Positions 33,387 through 44,228 of a DNA stretch of 64,000 nt are shown in pieces. This DNA comes from Asparagopsis taxiformis (taxonomy: Eukaryota > Rhodophyta > Florideophyceae > Bonnemaisoniales > Bonnemaisoniaceae). The stretch covers positions 1 through 64,000 of the forward strand of contig JALQPE010001981.1 in assembly GCA_030407315.1 (NCBI GenBank), in the 5' to 3' direction. The translations under genes and the position numbers were made by a program. How positions within the stretch are numbered: position 1 is the stretch's first letter; each line of letters starts with the position of its first letter. The notes beneath the pieces are model-generated. The model was not told the origin of the DNA and did no database searches. It saw only the letters and a program-made list of their open reading frames with translations.

Positions 33387-36300
33387 AGGTTGTCCAGACT
33401 ACCACCGGCCAATGGGGTTGGTGCACTTGGTCTACACCCACCCAACTTTATACCTGGCCAGACTCCTACTGTTCTCAGGAACTGAAAATTTTACCGGGGA
33501 TAGTAAACGATGTAATATAATACCAGGTTTTACTATCTGCTATCGTTTCTTGCATCTACTCAAGAGGTTTAGAATTTGCAGCTCCTGTAGGTAGAGCTTT
33601 CTGTGGAGAATAGCTTTCTGCATGTGGTGTTTGTTACATTTGTGAAATTGATCTGACTATATAAAGAATCCATGCAGTATCTCTTTTATCATGTTCTATT
33701 GGAATTGTGTTTATTACTCTACGGATTCATACCCAACTAAGGCTTCAACACGGCTGGACAGATGCCCTTCATCACTTCAATTTCGAATTGCCCTCCCAAT
33801 GTCCAACGACATATTCTCCTTCTTCACTTTGATGCTGCTCAGTTTTGAGGAATATGTGAGATCGGATCGGGAACTTGTATTGAAGACCCTTATCGCTCTC
33901 AAAGCCTTCCTCGTGGTGATAAACATCCCCTCGGCAGACAAGAACAGAATATGGTGGTACTTCACACCTCTTCATTGGAACTCTGTATAACTCTCTGTTG
34001 GGATGGGATAAACAGACATGACTGTAGGGTGCAAGCACGAGGCCGAATCCATCTGCGCCGCTTGACATCATGAAGTAGGATGGCGGAGAAGGGGGACTGT
34101 TAACTTCATCGATTCCCACTTCATAGTCTGTATGTCCAGCACGAGGTTTAGTCCGCTCTCCAGTCAGCACTAAAGTAGTTCCAGTGCTGGGGAAGGCCAT
34201 CGGGTCCTTCCCACTAGTCCTCAATTCCAAACCTTCCGCACAAATACCTAGACCGAGCTCAACAATCATCTTCTTCCGATAGAGAGTATTATTTTTATCC
34301 TCGAGGTCATCACATAAGCTCTTCCGCTTTGTTATAAAGATTCCTCTGCCCTTCTCACCTTCTTCATCAGAGTTTTTCCCATCCATCATAGCCATGCACC
34401 ACGGTGTCCAGTCCGGATCTCTGCGGGTGTCACCGGATTCAGAGTTCTTCTTGGCATCCTCGAGACGTTCCTCAAACAACGCAGAAAAATGAAGGAGCAG
34501 TTCGTGGATCGCATCTGCAGTAGTAGAAGACTTGAATATTCCGTCCAGAATTGTAAACCCAACCAAGTCTATTTCATTTCGTTTCTCTCGGAAATAAGCC
34601 CTCGAGAGAACCTCAGCGGAAACATTTTGTGCCGAATAGGCACTCGCTGCTGCTTCAGCGACCTCGGCTCGAAGCGTATCGACCAGTTTCCCATTCACAT
34701 AGTATTTCATTCGACTGTCGGGATGAATGATAACAGGCAGTTTCGCTTCTATACCTTCCTCCACATCTTTGTCAGGGACATCATTTTGTTGCCTGTCCGA
34801 ATACTGACCTCCTTGAACCGCGTGGACTGCAGCGTCTTTGGCGGATTGCAAATTTGCGTCTTCACGCATCTTTTGCTTCTTCTTCTGCCGCGGCCTGCTG
34901 GTATCCTCTCCCACCAGGTCAATAACCTCTTGAGGGGTGACATCCACCAATTTCCGTTTGGATCGTAGAATCATTGGCGGCGTCTCCGTATTCCTCGGCT
35001 TTGCCTTTAAGGGCACGAAACCACTGCTGTGCTTGGCTTTCATCAACTTCCTAGGCGTAGAACTGGTAACAGGTGTTTCCGTGTCCTCCAGCTCAGGTAA
35101 AACAGGTAGGCCGACATCCGCTGTAGATAACATAGCGTCTCCAGTGCCATCACCCTGATTTCGTACACCTTTCATCGGGTCCTCCGTTGTCCTTCCAGAA
35201 GAATTTTCGGGACATTCTTCGCGGACATCTTTCGTTCCAGACCCATCGCTCTTCCTAGATTCAGGACCTCCTTCACCATCTCGACCAGTTCTTGGATGAC
35301 CAACTGACATATTCGCCGGCGACTTTCCACCCTGCTCTGGTCTGAGCGTGGCACTTCCGGCTGCCATTGGGCTAGGTGGTTGTTGCAGGTCATTTTCATC
35401 ACCGTGGTCATTTCTTCCTCGATTTGCACCAGTTGGTTCAAGCTCTTGAGTTCCTACGTTCTTCTGCAACACATCCCCAACTTCACAATCTCCAGGTTTC
35501 GAAGAATTGTTCTCGGTAGGCGCAGTAGGCACTGCGCGGTCCGTTGTAACCTGCTTTGCGCTTTCGGAATCTGCCGCTTTCCCTGTCGCCTCTTCACCAA
35601 CCTGTGTTGCAGCACCGACCTCAGCGTTAACACGATCCGATATTTCCAGACTGCCCTGTGTCTGCTGTTGGGTAAGTACATTTGGACTCTGTACCACGTC
35701 CGAGCGATCAATGGCAGCATTTGAAGTATCACCATACGATGCGGATTGCTGTCGTGGTCGAGGTGCAGTATTCCCTTCCAAGGATTTTCGCCTAGTCCGC
35801 CTTTCCTGCACACCTATTTCAGGCGCGACGGAATGGTCGAGAGAGTCATCCGATAGAATTGGGCCGTTGAAAACCACATAACGGATTTCTTTCATCATAG
35901 ACCGCGTCAATGCTGCACGTATACCTCTCCCAGTTGGTGCGTCGGAAGGATAGAAATCTTTGAGGACAGTCAAAATGCGATATCGTATGGGTTTTCGTGT
36001 TCGTCCACCTGGCTCCGGTACTTCATGTAACTTCCTGAAACATGGATGAGGTGAGGAATGCCAGGAGTTTTCTTTCCGTACAGCTTTCTCAAGTATGTCA
36101 TATATTTCACACATGCTGTAGCACCACTTTTGCGCGCATGTCTTTAGACTTATACCACCATCTCCTTTCCTACGTTTCCACATCGTCCACATTGCAGTGA
36201 GCTCTAGAATGACAAGTTTGGTGTCCACCGAAGCTTTTCGAAACGCAGAAGCGAATAGGACGTCCACAGTGCATCCCTGCATATTCTTCGAGTCTGGCGG

Positions 36301-37604
36301 ACTAGTTTCAGTTGCAAATCGACTTGGGATAGCTGACCAATGTTCGAACGCCGGGTTATTTACGTCTCCGAAGCCCTGCGCAATCGAAACGTACTTCATC
36401 ATGATTCCTTCCTGACAACCTGGAATGACCTTGTTCTCGACTACAACTTTTGTGCACACATTTACCTTCGCCTTCATCAAGCCCTTCATCATCATGAACT
36501 TCATGACCGTACAGACGTGGTCAGCAATAGAAACTTCTATCACGTCATGAGTCTTTTCGTTCAGCTTCTGCGATATTCGCATCACTTCAAGAGGATGAAA
36601 CATTTCACGGGTTCCAGGTGGTCGGATGAAGTCAACGCTAATGCTCCTCAGTCTCCATCGATCAGCAACTGTCGGTTTGTTTTCCACAATCGACTGCAAA
36701 GCGCTGATACGATGACCTCCATCAATGCACTGCAGTTTCTTCCGTCCGTCTGACCCCATTGTTTCACAGATGGTCATTCGGGTGCCAGTTTCCAGAAACC
36801 CCTCGGTAGATATTTTGCTGACCAGATCGCGCACTCTGGCCTCCTGCACAAGACGAGAAGTTGATTCCGGTTTGGCAACATCTAGCGGATTGATCATTTT
36901 AGGTTCAGTCCTGCATTCGACAATGTTGATGTCAATCCCCATCACAGACTCTTCTGATGCTTCCATGCCAGCAGGACTCCCCTCGCCTTCACGGACGTTA
37001 GACCTCTCCCTGTTTTTCGATTTCACCGTCCCAGGAGTAGATGGAAAGCGTAGAGTGTTTTTCCCAGATGGTGATATATCGCCAAGGGTTTTTGCTGCCT
37101 CTATCATGGCAGCGTCTGCTCCCTGAATGGGTGTCTGGCTATCTGCCGTCTCCCTTCCCGCTGCAGACGGAGCCCCTCCATCAGCAGAAACTCCGGAGGG
37201 TGTTTTATCACCGCCTACCGTCGTTGCAAGTCTCTCTGCAACGCTTTCGACGGTATCCTTTGGTTCCGCAGCGCGCTCAGTGTCGCTTCCGGCCATTGCA
37301 AAGATTTGGACGCGTAGAGAAGCCGTTCAGGATAACAAAGATACCTTTTCTCTCCGACTACACGATCAAGAGATATTCCTCTTTCAAGGTGGTATTTGGC
37401 GGGAAACGATCTCCCTACACGTCTAAACGTGAAATATCAGTTATTGATTCACCTTCCACGCGCTCCAATTGTATTCGGCCATCTGTCATTCCTCGACGAA
37501 GGACTTCCCACACACAATTCCTTCGTTCCCAAAACCATCCCATTGCCATGAATCATAGTACTCCATTGTCACTTATTGGTCACTGGAGCCAAAAAACTAT
37601 ACCG
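33337..37604. mobile_element. candidate 4.3-kb element carrying ParB-dioxygenase
   Basis: The left end reads rightward GGTATTATTTTGGC...AAAGCCAGGTGCACC...CCATTGGCC. The right end reads leftward GGTATAGTTTTTTGGCTCC...CAGTGACCAAT...CAATGG. The two agree in order and spacing but not in every base. The single large gene inside has no recognised transposase, so movement would have to be in trans. At both ends an outward-facing copy of the same terminus abuts, creating palindromes; whether these belong to neighbouring elements or to the target is unclear. Confidence 0.5.
33772..37296 (-). CDS. ParB-domain 2-oxoglutarate/Fe(II) dioxygenase
   Basis: An uninterrupted 1,174-aa frame. After a disordered head of about 130 residues comes a ParB/Srx-like domain with VRDLVSKISTEGF and CIDGGHRISALQS (about residue 187), then a helical region. 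A long Ser/Pro/Glu-rich linker (about residues 480-900) contains basic patches (RQKKKQKMR). The C-terminal domain has GHTDYEVG (HxD, about residue 1,053), a downstream His in CRGDVYHHEEG (about 1,125) and Arg in KFPIRSHIFL. That is the metal and co-substrate set of a double-stranded beta-helix 2OG dioxygenase. The substrate is unknown. By analogy with TET/JBP and AlkB enzymes, and with the ParB head, an oxidised base in DNA is a reasonable guess, but histone or other protein targets are possible. The gene is bracketed by palindromic element ends at 33,337 and 37,604. Confidence 0.75.
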   Translation of the reverse strand: MAGSDTERAAEPKDTVESVAERLATTVGGDKTPSGVSADGGAPSAAGRETADSQTPIQGADAAMIEAAKTLGDISPSGKNTLRFPSTPGTVKSKNRERSNVREGEGSPAGMEASEESVMGIDINIVECRTEPKMINPLDVAKPESTSRLVQEARVRDLVSKISTEGFLETGTRMTICETMGSDGRKKLQCIDGGHRISALQSIVENKPTVADRWRLRSISVDFIRPPGTREMFHPLEVMRISQKLNEKTHDVIEVSIADHVCTVMKFMMMKGLMKAKVNVCTKVVVENKVIPGCQEGIMMKYVSIAQGFGDVNNPAFEHWSAIPSRFATETSPPDSKNMQGCTVDVLFASAFRKASVDTKLVILELTAMWTMWKRRKGDGGISLKTCAQKWCYSMCEIYDILEKAVRKENSWHSSPHPCFRKLHEVPEPGGRTRKPIRYRILTVLKDFYPSDAPTGRGIRAALTRSMMKEIRYVVFNGPILSDDSLDHSVAPEIGVQERRTRRKSLEGNTAPRPRQQSASYGDTSNAAIDRSDVVQSPNVLTQQQTQGSLEISDRVNAEVGAATQVGEEATGKAADSESAKQVTTDRAVPTAPTENNSSKPGDCEVGDVLQKNVGTQELEPTGANRGRNDHGDENDLQQPPSPMAAGSATLRPEQGGKSPANMSVGHPRTGRDGEGGPESRKSDGSGTKDVREECPENSSGRTTEDPMKGVRNQGDGTGDAMLSTADVGLPVLPELEDTETPVTSSTPRKLMKAKHSSGFVPLKAKPRNTETPPMILRSKRKLVDVTPQEVIDLVGEDTSRPRQKKKQKMREDANLQSAKDAAVHAVQGGQYSDRQQNDVPDKDVEEGIEAKLPVIIHPDSRMKYYVNGKLVDTLRAEVAEAAASAYSAQNVSAEVLSRAYFREKRNEIDLVGFTILDGIFKSSTTADAIHELLLHFSALFEERLEDAKKNSESGDTRRDPDWTPWCMAMMDGKNSDEEGEKGRGIFITKRKSLCDDLEDKNNTLYRKKMIVELGLGICAEGLELRTSGKDPMAFPSTGTTLVLTGERTKPRAGHTDYEVGIDEVNSPPSPPSYFMMSSGADGFGLVLAPYSHVCLSHPNRELYRVPMKRCEVPPYSVLVCRGDVYHHEEGFESDKGLQYKFPIRSHIFLKTEQHQSEEGEYVVGHWEGNSKLK

Positions 37605-37649
37605 GGTATTATTTTCCACTTCATTGGCCAGGTGCCGGCTCTCCATTGG
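37563..37649. repeat. 87-bp imperfect palindrome, element end
   Basis: Symmetric about 37,604-37,605 with ATACCGGGTAT at the core and CCATTG/CAATGG at the outer edges. Related to the palindrome at 33,289-33,386. Confidence 0.7.
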
Positions 37650-37908
37650 ATTATGCGAACTCAACTTTGTGGAACTAGGAGTCCTGCAACTCGCGGCTCC
37701 ATCTCTAGTACCAATGGCGTCATACGTACGTAAGTGCGTACGCTCTTCGCAAAATACACTTTATTTGTGCGCATGGAACAAAAGCCCACTCTATTCTTCA
37801 AACGACATGTACAAATTTTGTATAGCATTTGTTGGAAGACTTGATCAGGACTGCTGCTAAATGAATTACGAAAGTTTACTGATGTATTAAACACTGTGCT
37901 GGAACACT

Positions 37909-40900
37909 CTATGCTGAACGTGGTGGGTATCCATCTTCTCTAGTTAAGACGCTCACTTCACCACCAGAAAGAATATCACTATTGTGCTCTACAATGCCAC
38001 TTTGTCTATCGTATGAACAAACTCCTGACTCGCAGTTATGTACGTGCAAAACTTCTCGGACCCCGTCGTTCATTTCAACGTGAACTATAGTATCATTCCC
38101 ACCTTTCCGGTACATACCGTCTCCAGTGCATGTCAAGGGAATGCAGACAGCATATGGAGTTTTCTGCTTCCATTTCTTTGCCTTCTTCTCCTCTCCTTGC
38201 CCTACCACAATAAAAAAGGACAATGTGACGAAAAGGACACGTCTAGAACATGTGAATTCCTCCATGCTCGTCCTGCTATGGGCGGGTACTACTATACCAG
38301 CATCATACCATCCATCTTTGCACACTGCTTGAATGATGCTTCCAGGTTCAGCACGCCCTAACCTCGATTCGCTCTCAGATCCCTCATGACTAGTGCGCAC
38401 TCTTTGTGCAGCAGTGAGCCACCATAGTCGTTCACCATGTTGAGACCCGTTTACCTGTCTGGTTCTGAGAAAAGTTTCAGAAGCTTTACGTATCCTTGCC
38501 ATCATGACGGTTTCTTCTGCCGGAACATTTTTCGCGTCTTCAACAGATTCCCCTCGCCACCGCGTGATTGGACAGTGGGTGCTCACCATAGTACTGCTCC
38601 TCTCTGATATGAGATGGAATACAGGACTTTAGAAGCATCTTTTTGCTGCCTCTTCTGTCGCATGTGGACTCTCCGAAATTCCTTTTCCTAGTGCAAAATA
38701 CACGCGTCTGCAATCGGCAGACGTCCATTGTTTTGTATTGTGACCTACCGCACCCAGCGTGATGGCTATTCGTGCGAGCCAGTCATCGGCCATGATGAGC
38801 TCCATTGATGACAGATGTTCATTCTTATGGTTCGAGTTTCGAACCCCTCTTTTAAGAGGCTGGTGCATTCTCTCGAATAAAAGCTCTTCCACATGTTTCG
38901 CAGCTCCAAAAGCTGGTAATGTATGTACGCAAAATTCTATCAACCGATGCAAGTTCGGTTTGTCCAGATGTTTCATTGCAATAGGATCCTTCTTGCATGC
39001 CTCATGCAGTTCTTTCACATAGTCTGAAACAAGAGCTAGAATGTGGTCATGGCGACCGCCATTCTCGGCCTCGAACCTCCTGGTTGACTCAAGTCCATCT
39101 ATCCACCATGTTGGGATGAATCGAATGCTGGCAACAACCATTTGAAACTTTTTCAGCAAACGAAGAATACGTTCAAGTTTTTCATACCCGTCCCAAGAGT
39201 TCCCGATGACGATACGAAATGCCGAATAAAATGCTTGGGGAGCTACAACGAGAACAGCGAATATATCGCTCATGTTCATCGATAATAGGTATTTCTGCCC
39301 GAATACCTGACTCTGACTACTCAAACAGAACATTCGGAGGGTATTCAGTAGAACTGTTTCCGCAACATTTCGAATTACAGGTGTTGCTGCAGTGATTTTC
39401 GCATTCATCACATCTTGAGCCAGTCCGGAGAGCAGATGGTCTGGGGCAACTACAGCAGAGCGATATGGATCGAATTGACAAGGAACAACTGGAACTCCTT
39501 CTTCGTTTGTAGGAACTCCTCTCCGCACACGATTAAGGGATTCACTCAAATTATGGAGTGCCTTATTCTCAATCGGATCTAGGCTTAGTCCAAGAACTTT
39601 GAGCTGATCTTGCGATGCGACTTCCCTCACAAGCTTGTTTCGGTGCATTCCTCGGGCATGCGTACTCATCTGACTGTTTAGCAATGCTGTGTATGCATTT
39701 CGTGAACCTCCACTGCTGCTCATATCTTGCTTTTCGAAAATGCAGCTATGGCATGGTGTATTACTGGTGTGTCCACGGACATCCAGAGTATGCGAAACAG
39801 CTGGGTAATCTCCGATAAATCAAACAGGATCCAGGAATATGACCACGTCTTCTCCATTTGCATCTTTCGCTGGAAAACCGTCTGTACTTCCCTTCACAAT
39901 GTCGGGTACAACTCTCTCAATTACAACATTTGTTGAAACTCCCGGGGGAACGAATCCAAGAACGCGGACTGCGTGGAAGCTTGCTCTCTTGCTTGGCTGT
40001 ATGCCTAATGGAAGCATATAGCAGCCACCAAAACTTCCTTTCCGGCTTGTGAACGGCTGGAAGTCATCAGCATATAGCAGAAATCGGTATACGATATATT
40101 TCCTGCCATCTGAAAGATTCCCCTCACTGCAGGCATCCATACGTTTAGAGCCGGGGTGCCATCTAGACCTCTTGTCTGGAGCTCCTATGAGCTGGACGTC
40201 TTTCACCCGAATTTGTTCGCGATGTAGCTGCCCAGTTGCTCCCCTTGTGGAGCAAATGAGAAAAGTCGCATGTTCAGAGCGTCCCTTTTCCAGATGTCTG
40301 TTCACGAGTAGTAACTCTTCAAATGTGCTCCCATCAGACTTACTTTTTGGCCGAATCAGAGTGATAGCGTCACCTGCCCGAATATCATTGTTGCAATGTT
40401 CTCCGTCGAGCGTTGTGGTGGAGACGACACGCCTCGCATTTCTTTTCTCGGTTTCTTCCATTGCATCGATTTGCGGGCCTATCACATCTTCCATATTTGA
40501 TTCTTGTTGTTCTTCTCCGGTTGCAAGATAACTTGCAATGATGATAGATTCAATTCTCCAGTCACTCCTTGCTGCAAAACTTCTTCTGCTCCTAGAATTC
40601 TTTCCAGTTTCAATGTTCTTTCCCTGTTTCGTTCTGGCTCCTCCCAGCTTAGCCACCAGGGCCTCTTGATTTGTCGTCGGCATACATATGATCCTCAACT
40701 CGTCTCCATGTCGGGCGTATACCTTTCTGTGCATCTTGTGACCGTCATGATCTGATGCACTTACCGAAATGCGATGGAATGGGTCATTCAGAACAGCTGA
40801 ACGGCATTTGACAATGAAAGAGTTTTCAATACTTTCTGAAGCAATTTGATATGCTTCATCTTCTCTTTCATCACTATTATCCCTTTTACTAGACTTTATG

Positions 40901-41610
40901 CAGTCCAGAATGGGTCCGGTCTGTATATCCCTTTCCGCCCATGTGCTCGGTAGCACGACTCGTACCGATGTAGTACAATGAGCTCTACGGCTACTAGACA
41001 GTCCTGGAGACATCTTCCCAAGCCTAGAGCCGCTTTTTGTTACATCTATTTCACACGTTGTATCCATGCTTTGTGGGAAACATGTTTTCAGAATGAACGG
41101 TATAATGACTTTCCTCATGTACGAGTCGCTAGGTGCTTGATCCGAAATGTCCCGCTTGAAATTAGACATCTCACGCATACCTTCATAGTCATTGCGTTTC
41201 ATCCGTAGCGTTCCACTAAGCAATATTATTGCAGAGAATACTGGCCAGGTCAGCAGTTTATCCAGAAGTCCGCGGTCATCTTCCGCTGCCTCTTCTCCGT
41301 CGTGGTCATCACAGCTCTCGGCCGAGCTTTCCTCAGAGCCTATCGTTTCTTCTTCTCTGGTAACTTTTCCAGCCTCAAAAAATGCAATGTGCTCTTCTCC
41401 ATTGCCACTAGAAATATTCTCGTCTTCAGCAGATGCTTTTCTGACGTTTTCGTCCGGTATATCGGCGTGAACCTCGAATGTTTCGTTCGAAACTAGCGGG
41501 GTTTCCCCATTTTCGTGCCTTGTCCCACTTTCGTATGGGATTGACAATGATTCAAACCTTCTCCGGGTTCTTCGAGGTGTACCTTTCTTCCGAACAGCTG
41601 TTGGTTTCAT
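37909..41610 (-). pseudogene. CACTA/Plavaka-like transposase with two in-frame stops
   Basis: A single minus-strand frame from 41,610 to 37,909 (1,234 codons) is interrupted only by TGA at 39,820-39,822 and TAA at 38,629-38,631. N-terminal part: basic then acidic disordered region, LLDKLLTWPVFSAIILLSG, and a beta-rich domain ending RFLLYADDFQPFTSRKG and GFVPPGVSTNVVIERVVPDI. The first stop falls between VIFLDPV and FIGDYPAVSHTLDVRGHTSN, which leads to PCHSC. Together these look like the conserved catalytic region of En/Spm- or Plavaka-type transposases. The middle part has LDKPNLHRLIEFCVHTLPAF and EELLFERMHQPLKRG, a typical helical block of the same group. The last segment has a hydrophobic beta-rich tail. 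Two clean stops in an otherwise open frame point to recent inactivation or suppression. Confidence 0.65.
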
Positions 41611-41810
41611 CTCTTCTCTTTGGATTCGAGAGAACCTTGCACAAATTGTGGATTAGTGTCAACTAGTAGGCAACTAATAAGATGGTATCCGTCTCTTTTC
41701 AACCAGGCCACTGTAATAGTTTATGGTACCTATATTTTCTTACCGTTACATCTTATCGAAAACTTCACACTGACTAGTGTCCTACCTAACTCAAGGAACA
41801 GGTGACTTGA

Positions 41811-43040
41811 TTTCCCATGTTGGGTTCTTCAGCGAGCTTTAATGCCTCCAATGATTCCTGCTTCCTTTTCTGAATGAAATACACGAATCATTTACAATTT
41901 AGCTTCAGTACATGGTATAATAGGCCTCAATAGTAATCTTGTTATAGTAATAAACTATATATAGATGAGAACACGGTTGCAATTCTCTTTCGGATTGTCT
42001 ACTACTCTAATTTACAGCATTTATTCGATGTTTCTCCTTCAGTATGCAGCTAAACATCAATACCAAGACTTTTAGCTTGGTTTGACATTGCGTAGGGGCA
42101 TGATTTCTATTTCTGCTAATTTATCACGTCCAGAAAATTTGACAGATCATCCGCTGCCAAATCATCTGCCACATCATCGTCTGCCAAATCATCTGCCTTC
42201 CAGTTATGACGAGGTCATTATGAGTGGATGAGCTGTCTATTTAAGGCTGTTGATGCGCGACGTATAGGACCATTTCGTCATCCGGCTATCATGAAGATGA
42301 CAGGTAAGGCTGGTACGTTGTCGAGTAGGTATCTTTCCCCTCTCTCATTTCTTTCCACATGTTTTCCATGGAAGAAAGTGCACTAACCATGAGTATCGTT
42401 CTTCACTGATCCTATTCTAGTCTATTGATTTGAACGGTTTCTGGCATATGTATTGCTTAAGCAATGCATATGCCAGAAACCATTCGAATCAATAGACTAG
42501 AATAGGATCAGTTTTCGTCATTCCAACCTACAACCAATACCGTTGCACGCAAAAATAGTTCAATGATGGTAAGTTTGTTCATTCCATTCATACTCATGTT
42601 CTTCTCATCCTTTACAATACTTTTCTATATCCGATTGCTAACCTGTTGCAAATCATCTGTAATGGTGTTTATTTCCCTCCTGTCTGAACATCACATGTAG
42701 TTTTGAAACAGCAAGGAACTCGATTTGCTTGCACAATAGTCCTGGTTGTAGAGATAGTAAGATTTTAGATACGATAGTTCGATTTTATGAGTAGTCTAGT
42801 CTAATGATAGAACTGAAACAATCCTTCAGGCATCGTTGTCTTTGCTACATAAAAATTCTGACATCCTTTTAGATCACACTTGGTTATCCCTATACACTTC
42901 TATGAAGACCACCGAGAGAGATACTCCATTCTGCCCGACATTTCGTAGCCAGATGCCTGAACATGCGGCTGGAATGGCATTTCCACCTGATTCTATCGTC
43001 CTGAACATCAATTGTAGGCACTAGAAAGTATTACCCTAGG
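41811..43040. other. intergenic, no gene; contains long palindrome
   Basis: AT-rich, with no coding signal. The only structure I can support is the palindrome at 42,406-42,511. Repeated AAATCATC words occur near 42,150-42,200. Confidence 0.45.
42406..42511. repeat. 106-bp near-perfect palindrome (long hairpin)
   Basis: Two 53-base arms meet at CTTAAG (centre 42,458/42,459). Only three positions disagree; as RNA on the plus strand two of these would be G-U pairs and one a C-A mismatch. The outer arm begins CTGATCCTATTCTAGTC. No spacer separates the arms. Confidence 0.95.
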
Positions 43041-43049
43041 CATCATATT

Positions 43050-44222
43050 CTACTACTTTCCCGTTCTGTCCGAGTCAGTACCGCCAGACACTACAATTTA
43101 CTGGTTCAGTATAGACTTCCCGGCAGTAAATTGTACTGTCTCAAGCACTAGTTCCAGGTAGTGAAATGTACTGCCACAGGTAGCACTTCCAGGTAGTACA
43201 CTGCACTGCCACAGGCAGTAACTGGTACTGTCCTATGCCCCTGTCGAGTACAACACTATCAGACAGTACTTTACGCTGATCTGGACAGCTCTATAATACA
43301 TCAAAATCTACTACTTTTTGTAGTGCTGTGGGGCAGCAATTCACATATCCTGGAGCAGTACAGCGTGGCAGTGATTTACACATACGCAAGTAGTAGAGCA
43401 CGGCAGCACTTTCCACCACGGCAAGTAGCACGGTACGGTAGCACTTTTCGTATCATAAAGCAGTACTATCAGGCAGCTTTTTCCAGAGACTATCAGCAGC
43501 TCATTTCATAGCTTTCACACATTTCGTCAGACATCATAATTTACTGTCCCCACTCGCTTCCACAGGCAGTAGAATACACTGCCTCGCAGTATGTCCGCTG
43601 TCATCCTATTACACTACATTACTGTGCTGCCAGAAGATATACTTGTCACTACCTGTAAGTACAGAAAAAAGCAGCACCACACAGCAGCAGAATTACTGCA
43701 TTGTCCAAGAATAGAATCCAGCACATTTCTCGGCCTCTGGAATGACGTGCAGGCAGTATCATACAGTACATCGGGGCACTACCTAAATATAGCAAAATGT
43801 GCTGCCGTCATTCGGGCCCGCAGCCAGCACAGCACGCTGCCGGAAACACTAGCTTCTACTGCCACACGGTGCATCCCACGCCACCAAATAGTACTGCCGT
43901 GGGCCATATTCCTGGACAGCATATTTTACTCCCTCCCCGTGCTGCCCAAGTCAGCACAATACACTACTTTATTTTACAGGCCAATGTAGCACAAATCACT
44001 GCCAGAAAGACAATCTAAATCCAGCAACTATCACTGCCTCCCACCACTGCCTCACGTCATACATCCAGGCAGTACTTTCTACTGCCGTCGGCAGCACATG
44101 GCCACTGCCTCCGGGCAGTGCACTGTACTGCCGGCAAGTAGGGCATTAATTTATATTTTTACAGTACTAAATTTTACTGCCTCAGGCAGTAAATTTTACT
44201 GCCGTACAGTACTGCCCCAGGC
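43050..44222. repeat. array of GGCAGTA / TACTGCC words
   Basis: At least a dozen exact GGCAGTA or TACTGCC heptamers plus many one-off variants (GGTAGTA, CACTGCC, GGCAGCA) are spread over about 1.2 kb on both strands. They are often paired as GGCAGTA...TACTGCC around A/T spacers, most densely at 44,040-44,222. There is no fixed period. The array ends at the stop codon of the spliced gene at 44,229. Confidence 0.85.
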
Positions 44223-44228
44223 CCGATT

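Noticed and set aside
6360..39822. Alternative genetic code with TGA as sense
   Set aside because: TAA and TAG interruptions and frameshifts also occur, and the intact large genes end normally without internal TGA.
43050..44222. CRISPR-like array
   Set aside because: Repeats are only seven bases long, lie on both strands and have irregular spacing, and the genome is eukaryotic.
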